Made by a program: the position numbers and the translations under genes. A model generated the notes under the pieces. It saw nothing but the letters and a program-made list of their open reading frames with translations. It did not search any database and was not told the DNA's origin. A stretch of 64,000 nt of DNA from Planctomycetota bacterium (GTDB lineage Bacteria > Planctomycetota > UBA1135 > GCA-002748355): positions 33,125-97,124 of the forward strand of contig PDSF01000036.1 of assembly GCA_002748355.1 (NCBI GenBank), written 5' to 3'. Positions 44,505 to 54,528 of this stretch are shown here, in pieces. Numbering within the stretch: the first letter of the stretch is position 1; the number at the start of each line of letters is the position of its first letter.

Positions 44505-46042
44505 TCGAGTTCCTGCAGCCCGACCGGCTCTGGTTCTTGCTGGGGCTGCCGTTGCTCTGGCTCTTACATTGGCGTCGCGGCAAGAGAATCCTCTCCGGGC
44601 GTCTGGAGATCTGGGAGCGAGCTCTGGCGCGGGTGCCGCGTCAGCGCCGGAGCTGGATGGATCTGCGCTTGTTCGTCTCGCTCTTGATCGCCACGGCTCT
44701 GCTCCTCGCTGCTGCCGAGCCGCAGGCTCGCGAGCGGCCGGGCGTGCGCGTGCAGCATGTCGTCGTGGATCTCTCCCCCTCGATGCAGACCCGGGATGTG
44801 GCCGGCGGCACTCGGCTGCAGGCGGCGCTTGCCGCTCTTGCTGAGCTGCAGGCGTCCTTGCCCGAGCACGTTCCTCTGCGGATCTGGGGGCTGCGTGCCC
44901 AGGGGCTCTTTGCCGGTGCTTTGCAGCCCGATCGCGAGGTCGCTCGCTACGAGCTGGTCGAGCGCTTCGCGGAGTTCGCTGGCGAGGAAGAGGCGCTATG
45001 GTTCTTCGGCGATGGTGCCGGGCCCAGCCCTTGGCCGGAGCATGGACCCAAGTGGCTCGCGATGCGCAGCTTTGGCCAGGCCTCGCCCAACAACTCGATA
45101 CTCTCGGTGCAGGTCGAGGATCCCTGGCCGGGCCCGAGCTTGTCGCTGCGGATCAAGCTTGAGGTCGAAGGCGAGGGCTGTCGTCTGCTCTGCCGCGGGC
45201 CGGAGCAGCGCCTGCTGGCGAGCAGCGAGCTGGCGCCCGGCTCCTACGAGCGCAGCCTGGTGCTGCCCCGGCTCTCCGAGCTTGAACTGGCGCTCGAACC
45301 TGGCGACGCCTACTCCCTTGATGATCGCTATCTCCTGAAGCCCAAGCCGGCGCTGGCGCCGCTGGTCCTACAGCGGTTGCGAGAGGATGCTCGCAGCAAG
45401 GCGTTGGGGCGCTTTTTGCTCGATGCCTTGCAGGGGCGCAGGGCCGAGAGCCACTCGGTTTACCTGTCAGCGACGGGGCCCAGGCTCCTCGTGCAAAGCG
45501 GCGGCACCGCTGTCGGCCGGGCCGCGGACCATGAGCGGCGCTTGCTCTTTGGGGTCCAGCTCCCCGGCATGGGGCCTTTGCGCAAGATCGAGGGGCCCTG
45601 CGAATGGCGGCGCAGCGACCCGTTGCTCGAAGGGCTGGAGCTCACGACCCTCTCCTGCAAGCAGCGCCGCGTTGCCGCGCGCAGCGCCTTCGCGCCGGGG
45701 GCCCGGGTGCTCGCCAGCTACGGGCCTGATCCCTATCTGGTCTTCGATCCCCAGGGGCGCACGCTTTGGATCGGTAGCTGCCTTGAGGATGGCAACCTCG
45801 CGGTGCAGGCGGCGCTGCCGGTGCTGCTGCTTCGGGCGCTAGGCGAGTTTCGTGAGGGAGGTGAGGGAGGCGAGGGCACGCAGACGCCGTGGCTCCCCGA
45901 TCCCGCCGAGCGCTTGGTGGCGGCGCGAGCAGCTCCCAAGGGCCCGAGCGGTTTTAACTACTACCTACCGGCGCGCTCGTTCTGGCCAGAACTGCTGCTC
46001 TTCGCCGCCTTGCTGCTCTTGCTGCGCCCTTGGCTGCGCTGA
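44501..46042 (+). CDS. BatA-like membrane protein with VWA domain
   Basis: Protein of 513 residues from GTG 44501. It starts with the BatA N-terminal helix (MIEFLQPDRLWFLLGLPLLWLLHW), has a second membrane segment (LFVSLLIATALLLAAAEPQ) and then a VWA-like domain beginning VQHVVVDLSPSMQTRDV, a variant D-x-S-x-S metal site (Asp-Leu-Ser-Pro-Ser). A large extracytoplasmic region follows, and a C-terminal helix (FWPELLLFAALLLLLRPWLR) anchors the tail. With the two upstream genes it forms an envelope-associated complex of unknown substrate. Ends 18 bp before a convergent gene. Confidence 0.85.
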   Translation: MIEFLQPDRLWFLLGLPLLWLLHWRRGKRILSGRLEIWERALARVPRQRRSWMDLRLFVSLLIATALLLAAAEPQARERPGVRVQHVVVDLSPSMQTRDVAGGTRLQAALAALAELQASLPEHVPLRIWGLRAQGLFAGALQPDREVARYELVERFAEFAGEEEALWFFGDGAGPSPWPEHGPKWLAMRSFGQASPNNSILSVQVEDPWPGPSLSLRIKLEVEGEGCRLLCRGPEQRLLASSELAPGSYERSLVLPRLSELELALEPGDAYSLDDRYLLKPKPALAPLVLQRLREDARSKALGRFLLDALQGRRAESHSVYLSATGPRLLVQSGGTAVGRAADHERRLLFGVQLPGMGPLRKIEGPCEWRRSDPLLEGLELTTLSCKQRRVAARSAFAPGARVLASYGPDPYLVFDPQGRTLWIGSCLEDGNLAVQAALPVLLLRALGEFREGGEGGEGTQTPWLPDPAERLVAARAAPKGPSGFNYYLPARSFWPELLLFAALLLLLRPWLR

Positions 46043-46060
46043 GCCGGCCAGGCCGCGCCC

Positions 46061-46999
46061 TTAGTTCGCGGCCTTCTTGGCGGGATGGATGTGGGCCTTG
46101 CTCGTCATATCGGTGCTCACCTTCTGCTCTCGAGTTCCCATCTTGGTCACGGTCTTGAGCTTCATCGTGATCTTGGCTGTCCCGAAGGGGATCACCCGGT
46201 CGAGCAGCAGACGCATCGTGCCCTTGCCTTGACCCACGAGTGACTCCAGGAAAGCCTCTGTGCCTGTGGGCATCCCCACCGTCTTGAGCGCCTGCTTTTC
46301 CGCCTTGAACTGCATGGTGAGATCGAGTTGGGCGCTAGCGTCATGGAGTGCGCCGAGTTGGCAGTCGGTGATTCGGCTGTATTTCATTTGTGGCATCTGG
46401 ATGGGTCTCCTGAGTTGCCACTTGGCGCCGACACCCACCGGCTCCTCGGGCAGGACGAGCGAGAGAGCTTGTAACTGCTGTTTCACCCTGCCCATGGTCT
46501 GGAGAACTGAGCTGGGCATGGATTTGGGGAGTTTGAGCTTGGCCTGCTCGGTCACGCCACGCACCGAGATTCGAAGGCTGCCCTTGATCTCTCCTACTTT
46601 GTCGAGCTGCGACTTCAATGCTTTCAGGACCCTGTCGTCGGTCTTCTTGTCCTTCGGCGCGATGATCTCGATCTTCTCTATGAGGATCGTGCCTTGCATC
46701 GTGCCTTCTTCGTCGACGGCGTCGACGGTCAGCGTGAGTGGGAGGCGCATCATGGGGAGCTGGGGCATCGGCATGGCGAAGTCGCCCACCTTGACCTTGA
46801 TCTCCGTCTGCATGTCCATGAAGACCCGCTGCTTTTGCCCCTTTACGAAGCGGTAGCGGAGCTTTTGCCGCGGCTCGCCACCCTGGTCCAAGAGGGTGAT
46901 TTCGGGTTTCGCCGGGATCTTGCTCGCGGGCCCAGCTTTCTGGGCGAGTACTGGGGCGCTTGCGAGAAGCAGAGCCAAAGGGAGCAGCGTGCGGGTCAT
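46061..46999 (-). CDS. Secreted protein of unknown function (DUF6263-like)
   Basis: Protein of 312 residues with a clear signal peptide (MTRTLLPLALLLASAPVLAQ). The body is beta-rich with alternating charged strands: LRYRFVKGQKQRVFMDMQTEI, GTMQGTILIEKIEI, SLRISVRGVTEQAKLKLPKSM, EEPVGVGAKWQL and GTMRLLLDRVIPFGTAKI. The overall pattern, including the late Pro-Val-Gly-Val-Gly-x-x-Trp segment, resembles a family of secreted proteins of about 300 residues with no known activity. Transcribed alone, convergent with the VWA gene. The C-terminus is Lys-rich. Confidence 0.7.
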   Translation of the reverse strand: MTRTLLPLALLLASAPVLAQKAGPASKIPAKPEITLLDQGGEPRQKLRYRFVKGQKQRVFMDMQTEIKVKVGDFAMPMPQLPMMRLPLTLTVDAVDEEGTMQGTILIEKIEIIAPKDKKTDDRVLKALKSQLDKVGEIKGSLRISVRGVTEQAKLKLPKSMPSSVLQTMGRVKQQLQALSLVLPEEPVGVGAKWQLRRPIQMPQMKYSRITDCQLGALHDASAQLDLTMQFKAEKQALKTVGMPTGTEAFLESLVGQGKGTMRLLLDRVIPFGTAKITMKLKTVTKMGTREQKVSTDMTSKAHIHPAKKAAN

Positions 47000-48922
<1,923 letters not shown>

Positions 48923-48929
48923 GCGGCTG

Positions 48930-50489
48930 ATGAGCGAACACCGCGGCGTGCTGATCGTCGATTTTGGCACTCAATACTGCCAGCTGATTGCGCGGCGCGT
49001 GCGCGAGCTGGGTATCTATTCTCGGATCACGGTGCCGGCCAAGGCGCTGGCGGCCGTGAACACCGGCAATTACGGCGCGGTGATCCTGAGCGGGGGGCCG
49101 CGTTCGGTCTACGAGCCCGGCGCGCCGGACATCGGCATGGAGCTCTTCGACAGGGGCCTGCCTCTGCTCGGCATTTGTTATGGCATGCAGCTGATCAGCC
49201 ACCATCTGGGCGGCAAGGTCGTGCCTGCTGGCGAGGACGGGAGCCGGGAATACGGGCATGCCGAGCTGCTGCTCGAGGACGAGTCGGGGCCGCTCTTCAC
49301 CGGCCTTAGCGGAAAGACCCGGGTCTGGATGAGCCATGGCGACCGGGTTGAAGAGCTTCCTCCCGGATTCCAGGTGGCGGGCACGACGGCGACCTGTCCC
49401 TATGCGGCGGCCTGGGACGCCAAGCGCAAGATTCAGCTGATCCAGTTCCATCCGGAGGTCGCGCATAGCTTGGACGGGCAGACCATGCTGCGGAACTTCC
49501 TCTTCGAGTGTGCTGGGCTGGAGAGTGACTGGACGCCGGGTTCGATCGTCGATGGCATCGTCGAGGGCATCCGCGAACAGGTGGGAGAGGCTGGCGAGGT
49601 CGTGCTCGGCTTGTCGGGTGGCGTCGACTCCTCTGTTGCGGCGGTGCTGATCCACAAGGCCATTGGCCAGCGGCTGCATTGCGTCTTTGTCGACAATGGG
49701 CTGCTGCGCGCTGGCGAACGCGAGCAGGTGGAGCAGCTCTTTGCTCGCAACTTCCACATGGACCTGCATGTCATCGACGCGGAGCAGGAGTTCCTCTCGG
49801 ACTTGGCCGGAGTGACGGATCCCGAAGCGAAGCGCAAGAAGATCGGGCATCGCTTTGTCGACCTGTTCCGAGAGAAAGCTCGCGCCTTCGGCAACGCCAA
49901 GTTCTTGGGCCAGGGCACCCTGTATCCAGATGTGATCGAGTCGGTGGCCGCGCACGGCGGTTCGACCGAGGTCATCAAGTCGCACCACAACGTTGGCGGT
50001 TTGCCCGAAGACCTGGATATGGAGCTGGTCGAGCCGCTGCGCGAGCTGTTCAAGGATGAGGTTCGGGCCATTGGTCGAAGCATGGGGCTGCCTTCGGAGC
50101 TGGTGGATCGGCAGCCCTTCCCGGGGCCCGGTCTGGCGGTGCGCATCCTCGGCGAGGTCAACAAGGAGCGCTGTGACCTGCTGCGCAAGGCGGACCATAT
50201 CTTTACCGCTGAGGTCGAGGCCGCTGGCGCCCATGCGCAGCTGTGGCAGTACTTCGCCGTGCTGTTGCCGGTGCGCAGCGTCGGGGTGATGGGGGACCAG
50301 CGCAGCTATGAGTTCCCCGTGGTCCTGCGCGTTGTCGAGAGCCAGGATGCGATGACGGCCGATTGGTCCTACCTGCCGGAAGCGCTTCTGCGCCGCGTCA
50401 GCAACCGAATCATTAACGAGGTGCCCGGCGTCAACCGTGTCGTCCTGGATGTCACCTCTAAGCCCCCAGGGACGATTGAGTGGGAGTGA
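48930..50489 (+). CDS. guaA: GMP synthase (glutamine-hydrolysing)
   Basis: Protein of 519 residues. N-terminal class I glutaminase: VLIVDFGTQYCQLIARRVRE, ILSGGPRSVY and LLGICYGMQL with nucleophile Cys83, then IQFHPEVAHS with the catalytic His and Glu. The ATP pyrophosphatase has the PP-loop LGLSGGVDSSVAA and LGQGTLYPDVIES. The C-terminal dimer domain ends DVTSKPPGTIEWE. It aminates XMP to GMP. The stop lies inside a duplicated GAGTGGGAGTGAGTC segment, so a copy of its last codons is repeated in the 3' flank. Confidence 0.97.
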   Translation: MSEHRGVLIVDFGTQYCQLIARRVRELGIYSRITVPAKALAAVNTGNYGAVILSGGPRSVYEPGAPDIGMELFDRGLPLLGICYGMQLISHHLGGKVVPAGEDGSREYGHAELLLEDESGPLFTGLSGKTRVWMSHGDRVEELPPGFQVAGTTATCPYAAAWDAKRKIQLIQFHPEVAHSLDGQTMLRNFLFECAGLESDWTPGSIVDGIVEGIREQVGEAGEVVLGLSGGVDSSVAAVLIHKAIGQRLHCVFVDNGLLRAGEREQVEQLFARNFHMDLHVIDAEQEFLSDLAGVTDPEAKRKKIGHRFVDLFREKARAFGNAKFLGQGTLYPDVIESVAAHGGSTEVIKSHHNVGGLPEDLDMELVEPLRELFKDEVRAIGRSMGLPSELVDRQPFPGPGLAVRILGEVNKERCDLLRKADHIFTAEVEAAGAHAQLWQYFAVLLPVRSVGVMGDQRSYEFPVVLRVVESQDAMTADWSYLPEALLRRVSNRIINEVPGVNRVVLDVTSKPPGTIEWE

Positions 50490-50570
50490 GTCGGAGTGGG
50501 AGTGAGTCTGTCCCTTGCGCCGGGCTCCCTTGCGCCGGGCTCCCTTGCGCCGGGCTCCCTTGCGCCGGGC
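50478..50570 (+). repeat. Two adjacent tandem repeat arrays after guaA
   Basis: First, a 15-bp unit GAGTGGGAGTGAGTC occurs at 50478-50492 and 50494-50508, spanning the guaA stop. Then four perfect copies of the 15-bp unit TCCCTTGCGCCGGGC fill 50511-50570, ahead of the ABC transporter gene. In one frame the latter would encode Ser-Leu-Ala-Pro-Gly repeats, but the chosen ABC start lies beyond it. Confidence 0.93.
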
Positions 50571-50618
50571 GCTGCCTTTGGCCACCTTCCGTGCCCCTGT
50601 GACCCCTTTCAATCTGCC

Positions 50619-51554
50619 ATGACTACATACGACCTCGAGCTCGAGGGCGTGACCAAGCGCTTTGGCGACTTCGTCGCGGTCAAATCGATCTCGCTCAAGG
50701 TGCCCAAGGGCGCGATCTACGGCTTTCTCGGTCCCAACGGTTCGGGAAAGACCACGACGATGCGCATGATTATGAGCATCTTTTATCCGGATGAGGGGCG
50801 GATCTCGGTGCTCGGTCACCCCAACGCGGAGGCGGTGAAAGACCGGCTCGGCTACCTGCCGGAGGAAAAGGGCCTTTATAAGAAGATGAAGGTCGAAGAC
50901 ATCATCGCCTACTTCGGCTCACTCAAGGGGATGCCGAGCCGGGAGGCTAAGGAGAAGTCGAAAGCCCTCCTGCATAAGTACGGCCTCGGTGAGTGGATTG
51001 GGCAGAAGACCGAAGCGATGTCCAAGGGCATGGGCCAGAAGATCCAGTTGCTCGGGACCATCGTCCACGATCCGGATCTGGTCATCCTCGATGAGCCGTT
51101 TAGCGGCCTCGATCCCATCAATATGGAGTTGATGCGCGAGACCATTTTGGACATCAAGCGCAGCGGTAAGACCGTGCTGTTTAGCACGCACGTCATGGCG
51201 CAGGCCGAGGATATCTGCGACTCGATTCTCCTAATGTACAAGGGCGACAAGGTTTTGGATGGGAGCATGCGCGAGGTCAGAGCCGGCGGACCGCGGGCCA
51301 TCGTCGTCGAATACGAGGGCGAGGAGGCCGCGGTGCGAGGCTTTGTCGGGATCGAGCGCATCAACGATGCGGGGAAGCGCGCCGAGGTCTACCTCGAGGA
51401 GGGCGTCGACTCGCAGGACTATCTCAAGCACCTCATCGACGAGGGGGTGCGCATCGTGCGCTTCGACCTCCGTGAGCCTTCGCTGCACGAGGTCTTCGTG
51501 CGGACCGTGGGGGCGCAAGCTGAGGCCGAGCTTACGCAGGAGCTGCGACGATGA
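50619..51554 (+). CDS. ABC transporter ATP-binding protein (NatA-like)
   Basis: Protein of 311 residues from ATG 50619; an open frame extends upstream into a tandem repeat but lacks homology there. Walker A is GPNGSGKTT, the signature is MSKGMGQKIQ (a variant of LSGGQ), Walker B is LVILDEPFSGLD and the switch His is in FSTHVMAQAE. The C-terminal part resembles the DUF4162 tail of NatA/CcmA-type exporters. It energises the permease encoded next, whose ATG overlaps its stop (ATGA). Confidence 0.94.
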   Translation: MTTYDLELEGVTKRFGDFVAVKSISLKVPKGAIYGFLGPNGSGKTTTMRMIMSIFYPDEGRISVLGHPNAEAVKDRLGYLPEEKGLYKKMKVEDIIAYFGSLKGMPSREAKEKSKALLHKYGLGEWIGQKTEAMSKGMGQKIQLLGTIVHDPDLVILDEPFSGLDPINMELMRETILDIKRSGKTVLFSTHVMAQAEDICDSILLMYKGDKVLDGSMREVRAGGPRAIVVEYEGEEAAVRGFVGIERINDAGKRAEVYLEEGVDSQDYLKHLIDEGVRIVRFDLREPSLHEVFVRTVGAQAEAELTQELRR

Positions 51555-53176
51555 GTAAGACCTGGAAAGTTGCACAGCGCGAGTACGCCGAAAACGTGCG
51601 CACCAAGAGCTTCCTCATTGGCATTTTCCTCTTGCCGGTGCTGCTGACTCTCTCGATCCCCCTGCTCATTTGGCTCGAAGGCAAGGTCGATGTCCGCAAG
51701 TATGCGGTTGAAGATCGCTCGGGATGGTTGCTGCAGGCCATCGACGCCCGCACTCGTTTCCCCGATCTGCTGCAGATGTACCAGGACCATCAGCGAGGTG
51801 TTGTTGTGCCCGAGAGCGTGCGACAGACCTCGCTTTGGACTGCGCTGGAGAAGGTGCCTAGCGATCCGTTGCGGGAGCAGCTCGTCGAGGGCATGCGTCG
51901 TATCTATGGCATGAGCGAGGAACAGCTCGCAGAGAAGTTCAAAATGGCGGCGAAGCTCCTACCGGGAAGCGTCGTCGAGCAACTGGAGCAGGGAGGGAAG
52001 CAGCAGCTCGCAGAGATGCGGCGCGATGTTACTCAGATCTTTACTGCGCTAGCGGCGATGAAGGACTCCGAGCGGGTCAAGGCCTGGACGGCTGCATCGC
52101 GGAATGACCGCTTCCGCCGGATCGAAGTCGCAGGCGGCGTCGAAGAGATGCAGCGCATGCTCGATCAAGGTCAGCTCTTTGCTTTCTTCGTGATCAATGA
52201 GGATCCGGTTACCGACGACGAGGGCTGCCAGTACTTCTCGGAGAACTTCACCGATACCGGCCTACAGCGTTGGTTCGAAGGGCTTGCTACCGAGCTCGTG
52301 CGTGAGCGACGCATCAAAAAGGTCGGTATCGATAAGAAGGCTGCTGGCTGGATTGCCGAGCGAGTGCAGTTCACCGAGAAGCAACGGGATGCCGAAACCG
52401 GCGAGAGCCTCAGCGTTGCTGGAGCGGATAAGTTACGTCAGTGGGCGCCAGCCGGCTTCGTCTACGCCCTCTGGATCGCCATCTTCTCGATCGCGCAGAT
52501 GCTGCTTACCAATACGATCGAGGAGAAGAGCAACCGCATCATTGAGGTGCTGCTCAGTTCGGTGAGTCCGCTGCAGCTTATGACCGGCAAGATACTTGGC
52601 ATTGCCCTCACCGGCCTGACCATGGTCGGCGCCTGGGTCAGCTTTTTGATCTTGGGAGCCCTCGGCGGGCCGCTGATCAATCCGAAGGTCGGTGAGATCA
52701 TTCATGAGCTGGGTGTCGTCGACATCGTCATGGACCCGCTCTATCTCGGGAGCTTCCTGGTTTACTTCCTGCTCGGCTATCTCTTCTTCGCATCCCTTCT
52801 TGTCGGGATTGGCTCGGTGTGTAACACCCTTAAGGAGTCGCAGAACTTGATGATGCCGGTGATGCTGGTGCTCATGGTGCCGTTACTGCTAATGGTTCCG
52901 ATTGCACGCGATCCGAACGGCATGGTTGCGCAGGTGATGTCTTTCATCCCGCCGCTGACGCCCTTCGTGATGATGAACCGGGTAGGCGGACCACCGGAGC
53001 TTTGGGAATATGCGGTGACCTTGTTGATCCTGCTGGTCTCGATCTTCATGGCGTTCCGCGGGGCCGCAAAGGTCTTCCGTATCGGCATCCTGCTGACCGG
53101 TAAACGGCCGGGCTTTGTGGAAGTACTCCGGTGGATGTTTGCGCCTAGCGGGGTGGTTCCAAAGCAGGAGGATTAG
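51551..53176 (+). CDS. ABC-2 type permease (NatB-like)
   Basis: Protein of 541 residues. An N-terminal helix (FLIGIFLLPVLLTLSIPLLIWLEG) is followed by a large extracytoplasmic region of about 270 residues. Then comes a block of membrane helices beginning AGFVYALWIAIFSIAQMLLT, with EEKSNRIIEVLLSSVSPLQLMTGKILG, the typical ABC-2 motif, between helices. Together with the upstream ATPase it forms an efflux system like NatAB; the substrate (sodium, drug or lipid) is not evident. Translation is coupled by the ATGA overlap. Ends convergent with a GNAT gene across 177 bp. Confidence 0.92.
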   Translation: MSKTWKVAQREYAENVRTKSFLIGIFLLPVLLTLSIPLLIWLEGKVDVRKYAVEDRSGWLLQAIDARTRFPDLLQMYQDHQRGVVVPESVRQTSLWTALEKVPSDPLREQLVEGMRRIYGMSEEQLAEKFKMAAKLLPGSVVEQLEQGGKQQLAEMRRDVTQIFTALAAMKDSERVKAWTAASRNDRFRRIEVAGGVEEMQRMLDQGQLFAFFVINEDPVTDDEGCQYFSENFTDTGLQRWFEGLATELVRERRIKKVGIDKKAAGWIAERVQFTEKQRDAETGESLSVAGADKLRQWAPAGFVYALWIAIFSIAQMLLTNTIEEKSNRIIEVLLSSVSPLQLMTGKILGIALTGLTMVGAWVSFLILGALGGPLINPKVGEIIHELGVVDIVMDPLYLGSFLVYFLLGYLFFASLLVGIGSVCNTLKESQNLMMPVMLVLMVPLLLMVPIARDPNGMVAQVMSFIPPLTPFVMMNRVGGPPELWEYAVTLLILLVSIFMAFRGAAKVFRIGILLTGKRPGFVEVLRWMFAPSGVVPKQED

Positions 53177-53353
53177 CAGGGCGCGTATTGCAGAGCGTCT
53201 TTGCCTTGCTAGGGCCCTCTTGCTTGCTAGGAACCCTTGCCGGGGTCTGGCGAGCACGAGCCTGGGCCAGGCGAAACTGGCAACTAAGCCGGCCCGGGTT
53301 TCCCGGAGACTCGCTTATGTGGGCATCGACACCGCGACAGAGGCTTCCTGCTC

Positions 53354-53812
53354 TTAGAGGCTTTCCTCGTAGAGGCGGTAGGCCGTCTTTTCCATTCCCA
53401 TGGCACGATAGCTAGCCATCGCCGCCTGGTTTTCCTTTTCGACGTAGAGGCGGATGCCGATCACGTTGCCAGCCCCAAGGGCGATACGCCTCACTTCTTG
53501 GTGGAGGCTGCGGTAGATCCCGCGGCGTCGCCGCGCCTCTGCGACGTAGACAGACTGGATCCAATAGAACAGGCCGCCTCGCCAATCGCTCCATTCCGTC
53601 GTAAGCAGGAGGCAGCCGACGATTTCTCCCTGCTCTTCGGCCATGAGATAAAAGCCAAGGCCGGGTTCGGATAGCACCCGCGATACTCCGCGCCGAACGG
53701 TGGTGGGGTCGAGTCGCTTGCCCTCGGTGAGCAAGGCCATCTGCTCCTGAAAAAGCGCGATTTGTTCGGCGTCGGATTCGCGGCCGCGTCGCACGAGAAA
53801 GCTGGCGTTCAT
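53354..53812 (-). CDS. GNAT-family N-acetyltransferase
   Basis: Protein of 152 residues. It has the GNAT fold pattern: SFLVRRGRESDAEQIALF, YLMAEEQGEIVGCLLLTTEW, WIQSVYVAEARRRRGIYRSLHQEVRRIA, with the acetyl-CoA binding Arg-Arg-x-Gly-Ile motif A, and VEKENQAAMASYRAMGMEKT. Substrate unknown. Stands alone between the ABC pair and the chemosensory region. Confidence 0.9.
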   Translation of the reverse strand: MNASFLVRRGRESDAEQIALFQEQMALLTEGKRLDPTTVRRGVSRVLSEPGLGFYLMAEEQGEIVGCLLLTTEWSDWRGGLFYWIQSVYVAEARRRRGIYRSLHQEVRRIALGAGNVIGIRLYVEKENQAAMASYRAMGMEKTAYRLYEESL

Positions 53813-54119
53813 GAGCCGAATCCTTGTGTTAGGGAGTGGAGTCGTTCGCTTGCAGCTGCAGCCGCAGCCGCAGCTTGCCGGCTGATGATGTCGCCCTTGT
53901 TGGTGAGGGCGAAGCCGCCCTGCAGCATTGCGGCTTGTTGTTCTGTCCTCAGCTTTCGCATGTCAGGAAGCTCTGGGGCTTGGCGTCTTGTCAGGGGGGC
54001 AAGACCTGAGCAAGGGGCGTTGTTGATGGAATGGGCTCAATCCCTGGGCGAGATCTGGCCGATCCGATGGAACGGATATTTCGTCGTACCTGTCGTCCCG
54101 CAGCAAGAGAAGTGATTCT
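53813..54119. other. Intergenic stretch before the chemosensory operon
   Basis: No coding frame with support was seen. It contains a short GCAGCC-rich stretch near 53852-53880 and should hold the promoter of the rightward operon. Confidence 0.45.
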
Positions 54120-54515
54120 GTGCCGCTTTTCATTTTTCGGCCCGTTCGCGGGCAGCTGCTGATCCTCGGGCTCGCTGCGGCAGTGGTTCCTGCGACCATC
54201 GCCGCTCGGCAGCTCGGCTCCCAGCAGCGCTCTGCGGCCAGAATGGCTGCAGAGACGAGCATGAAGCAAGTGCCTGATGGCCTGGCTCCACGAGCCAAGG
54301 GCCAAGTGACGGTGCTCGCGGGGCAGCAGCAGGTGCTCGGAAAGAAGGGCGAGAATGCTCGGCTTTTGTGGCCAAAAGTGGATGGAGTTCGTCCCCCGGT
54401 CGCTGTCGATCGAGACAAGGATTCGAAGCATTTCAGTCCGTTAAAGTCAGCTTTGCTCTTTGGCCGAAGCTGTTGTGGAAGACCTTGGCTCAGTTCAAGG
54501 CGGACCCCCATTTAA
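54120..54515 (+). CDS. Possible small membrane protein upstream of cheA
   Basis: An open frame of 131 residues begins at GTG 54120, with AAGAGAAG about 9 nt upstream. It has one hydrophobic segment (QLLILGLAAAVVPATIAARQ) followed by a polar, basic tail without recognisable domains. Its end lies 13 bp before cheA, as expected for the first gene of the operon. No family was recognised and codon use gives no clear answer, so it may be spurious or a remnant. Confidence 0.3.
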   Translation: MPLFIFRPVRGQLLILGLAAAVVPATIAARQLGSQQRSAARMAAETSMKQVPDGLAPRAKGQVTVLAGQQQVLGKKGENARLLWPKVDGVRPPVAVDRDKDSKHFSPLKSALLFGRSCCGRPWLSSRRTPI

Positions 54516-54528
54516 CCTAGGAAGAGAC

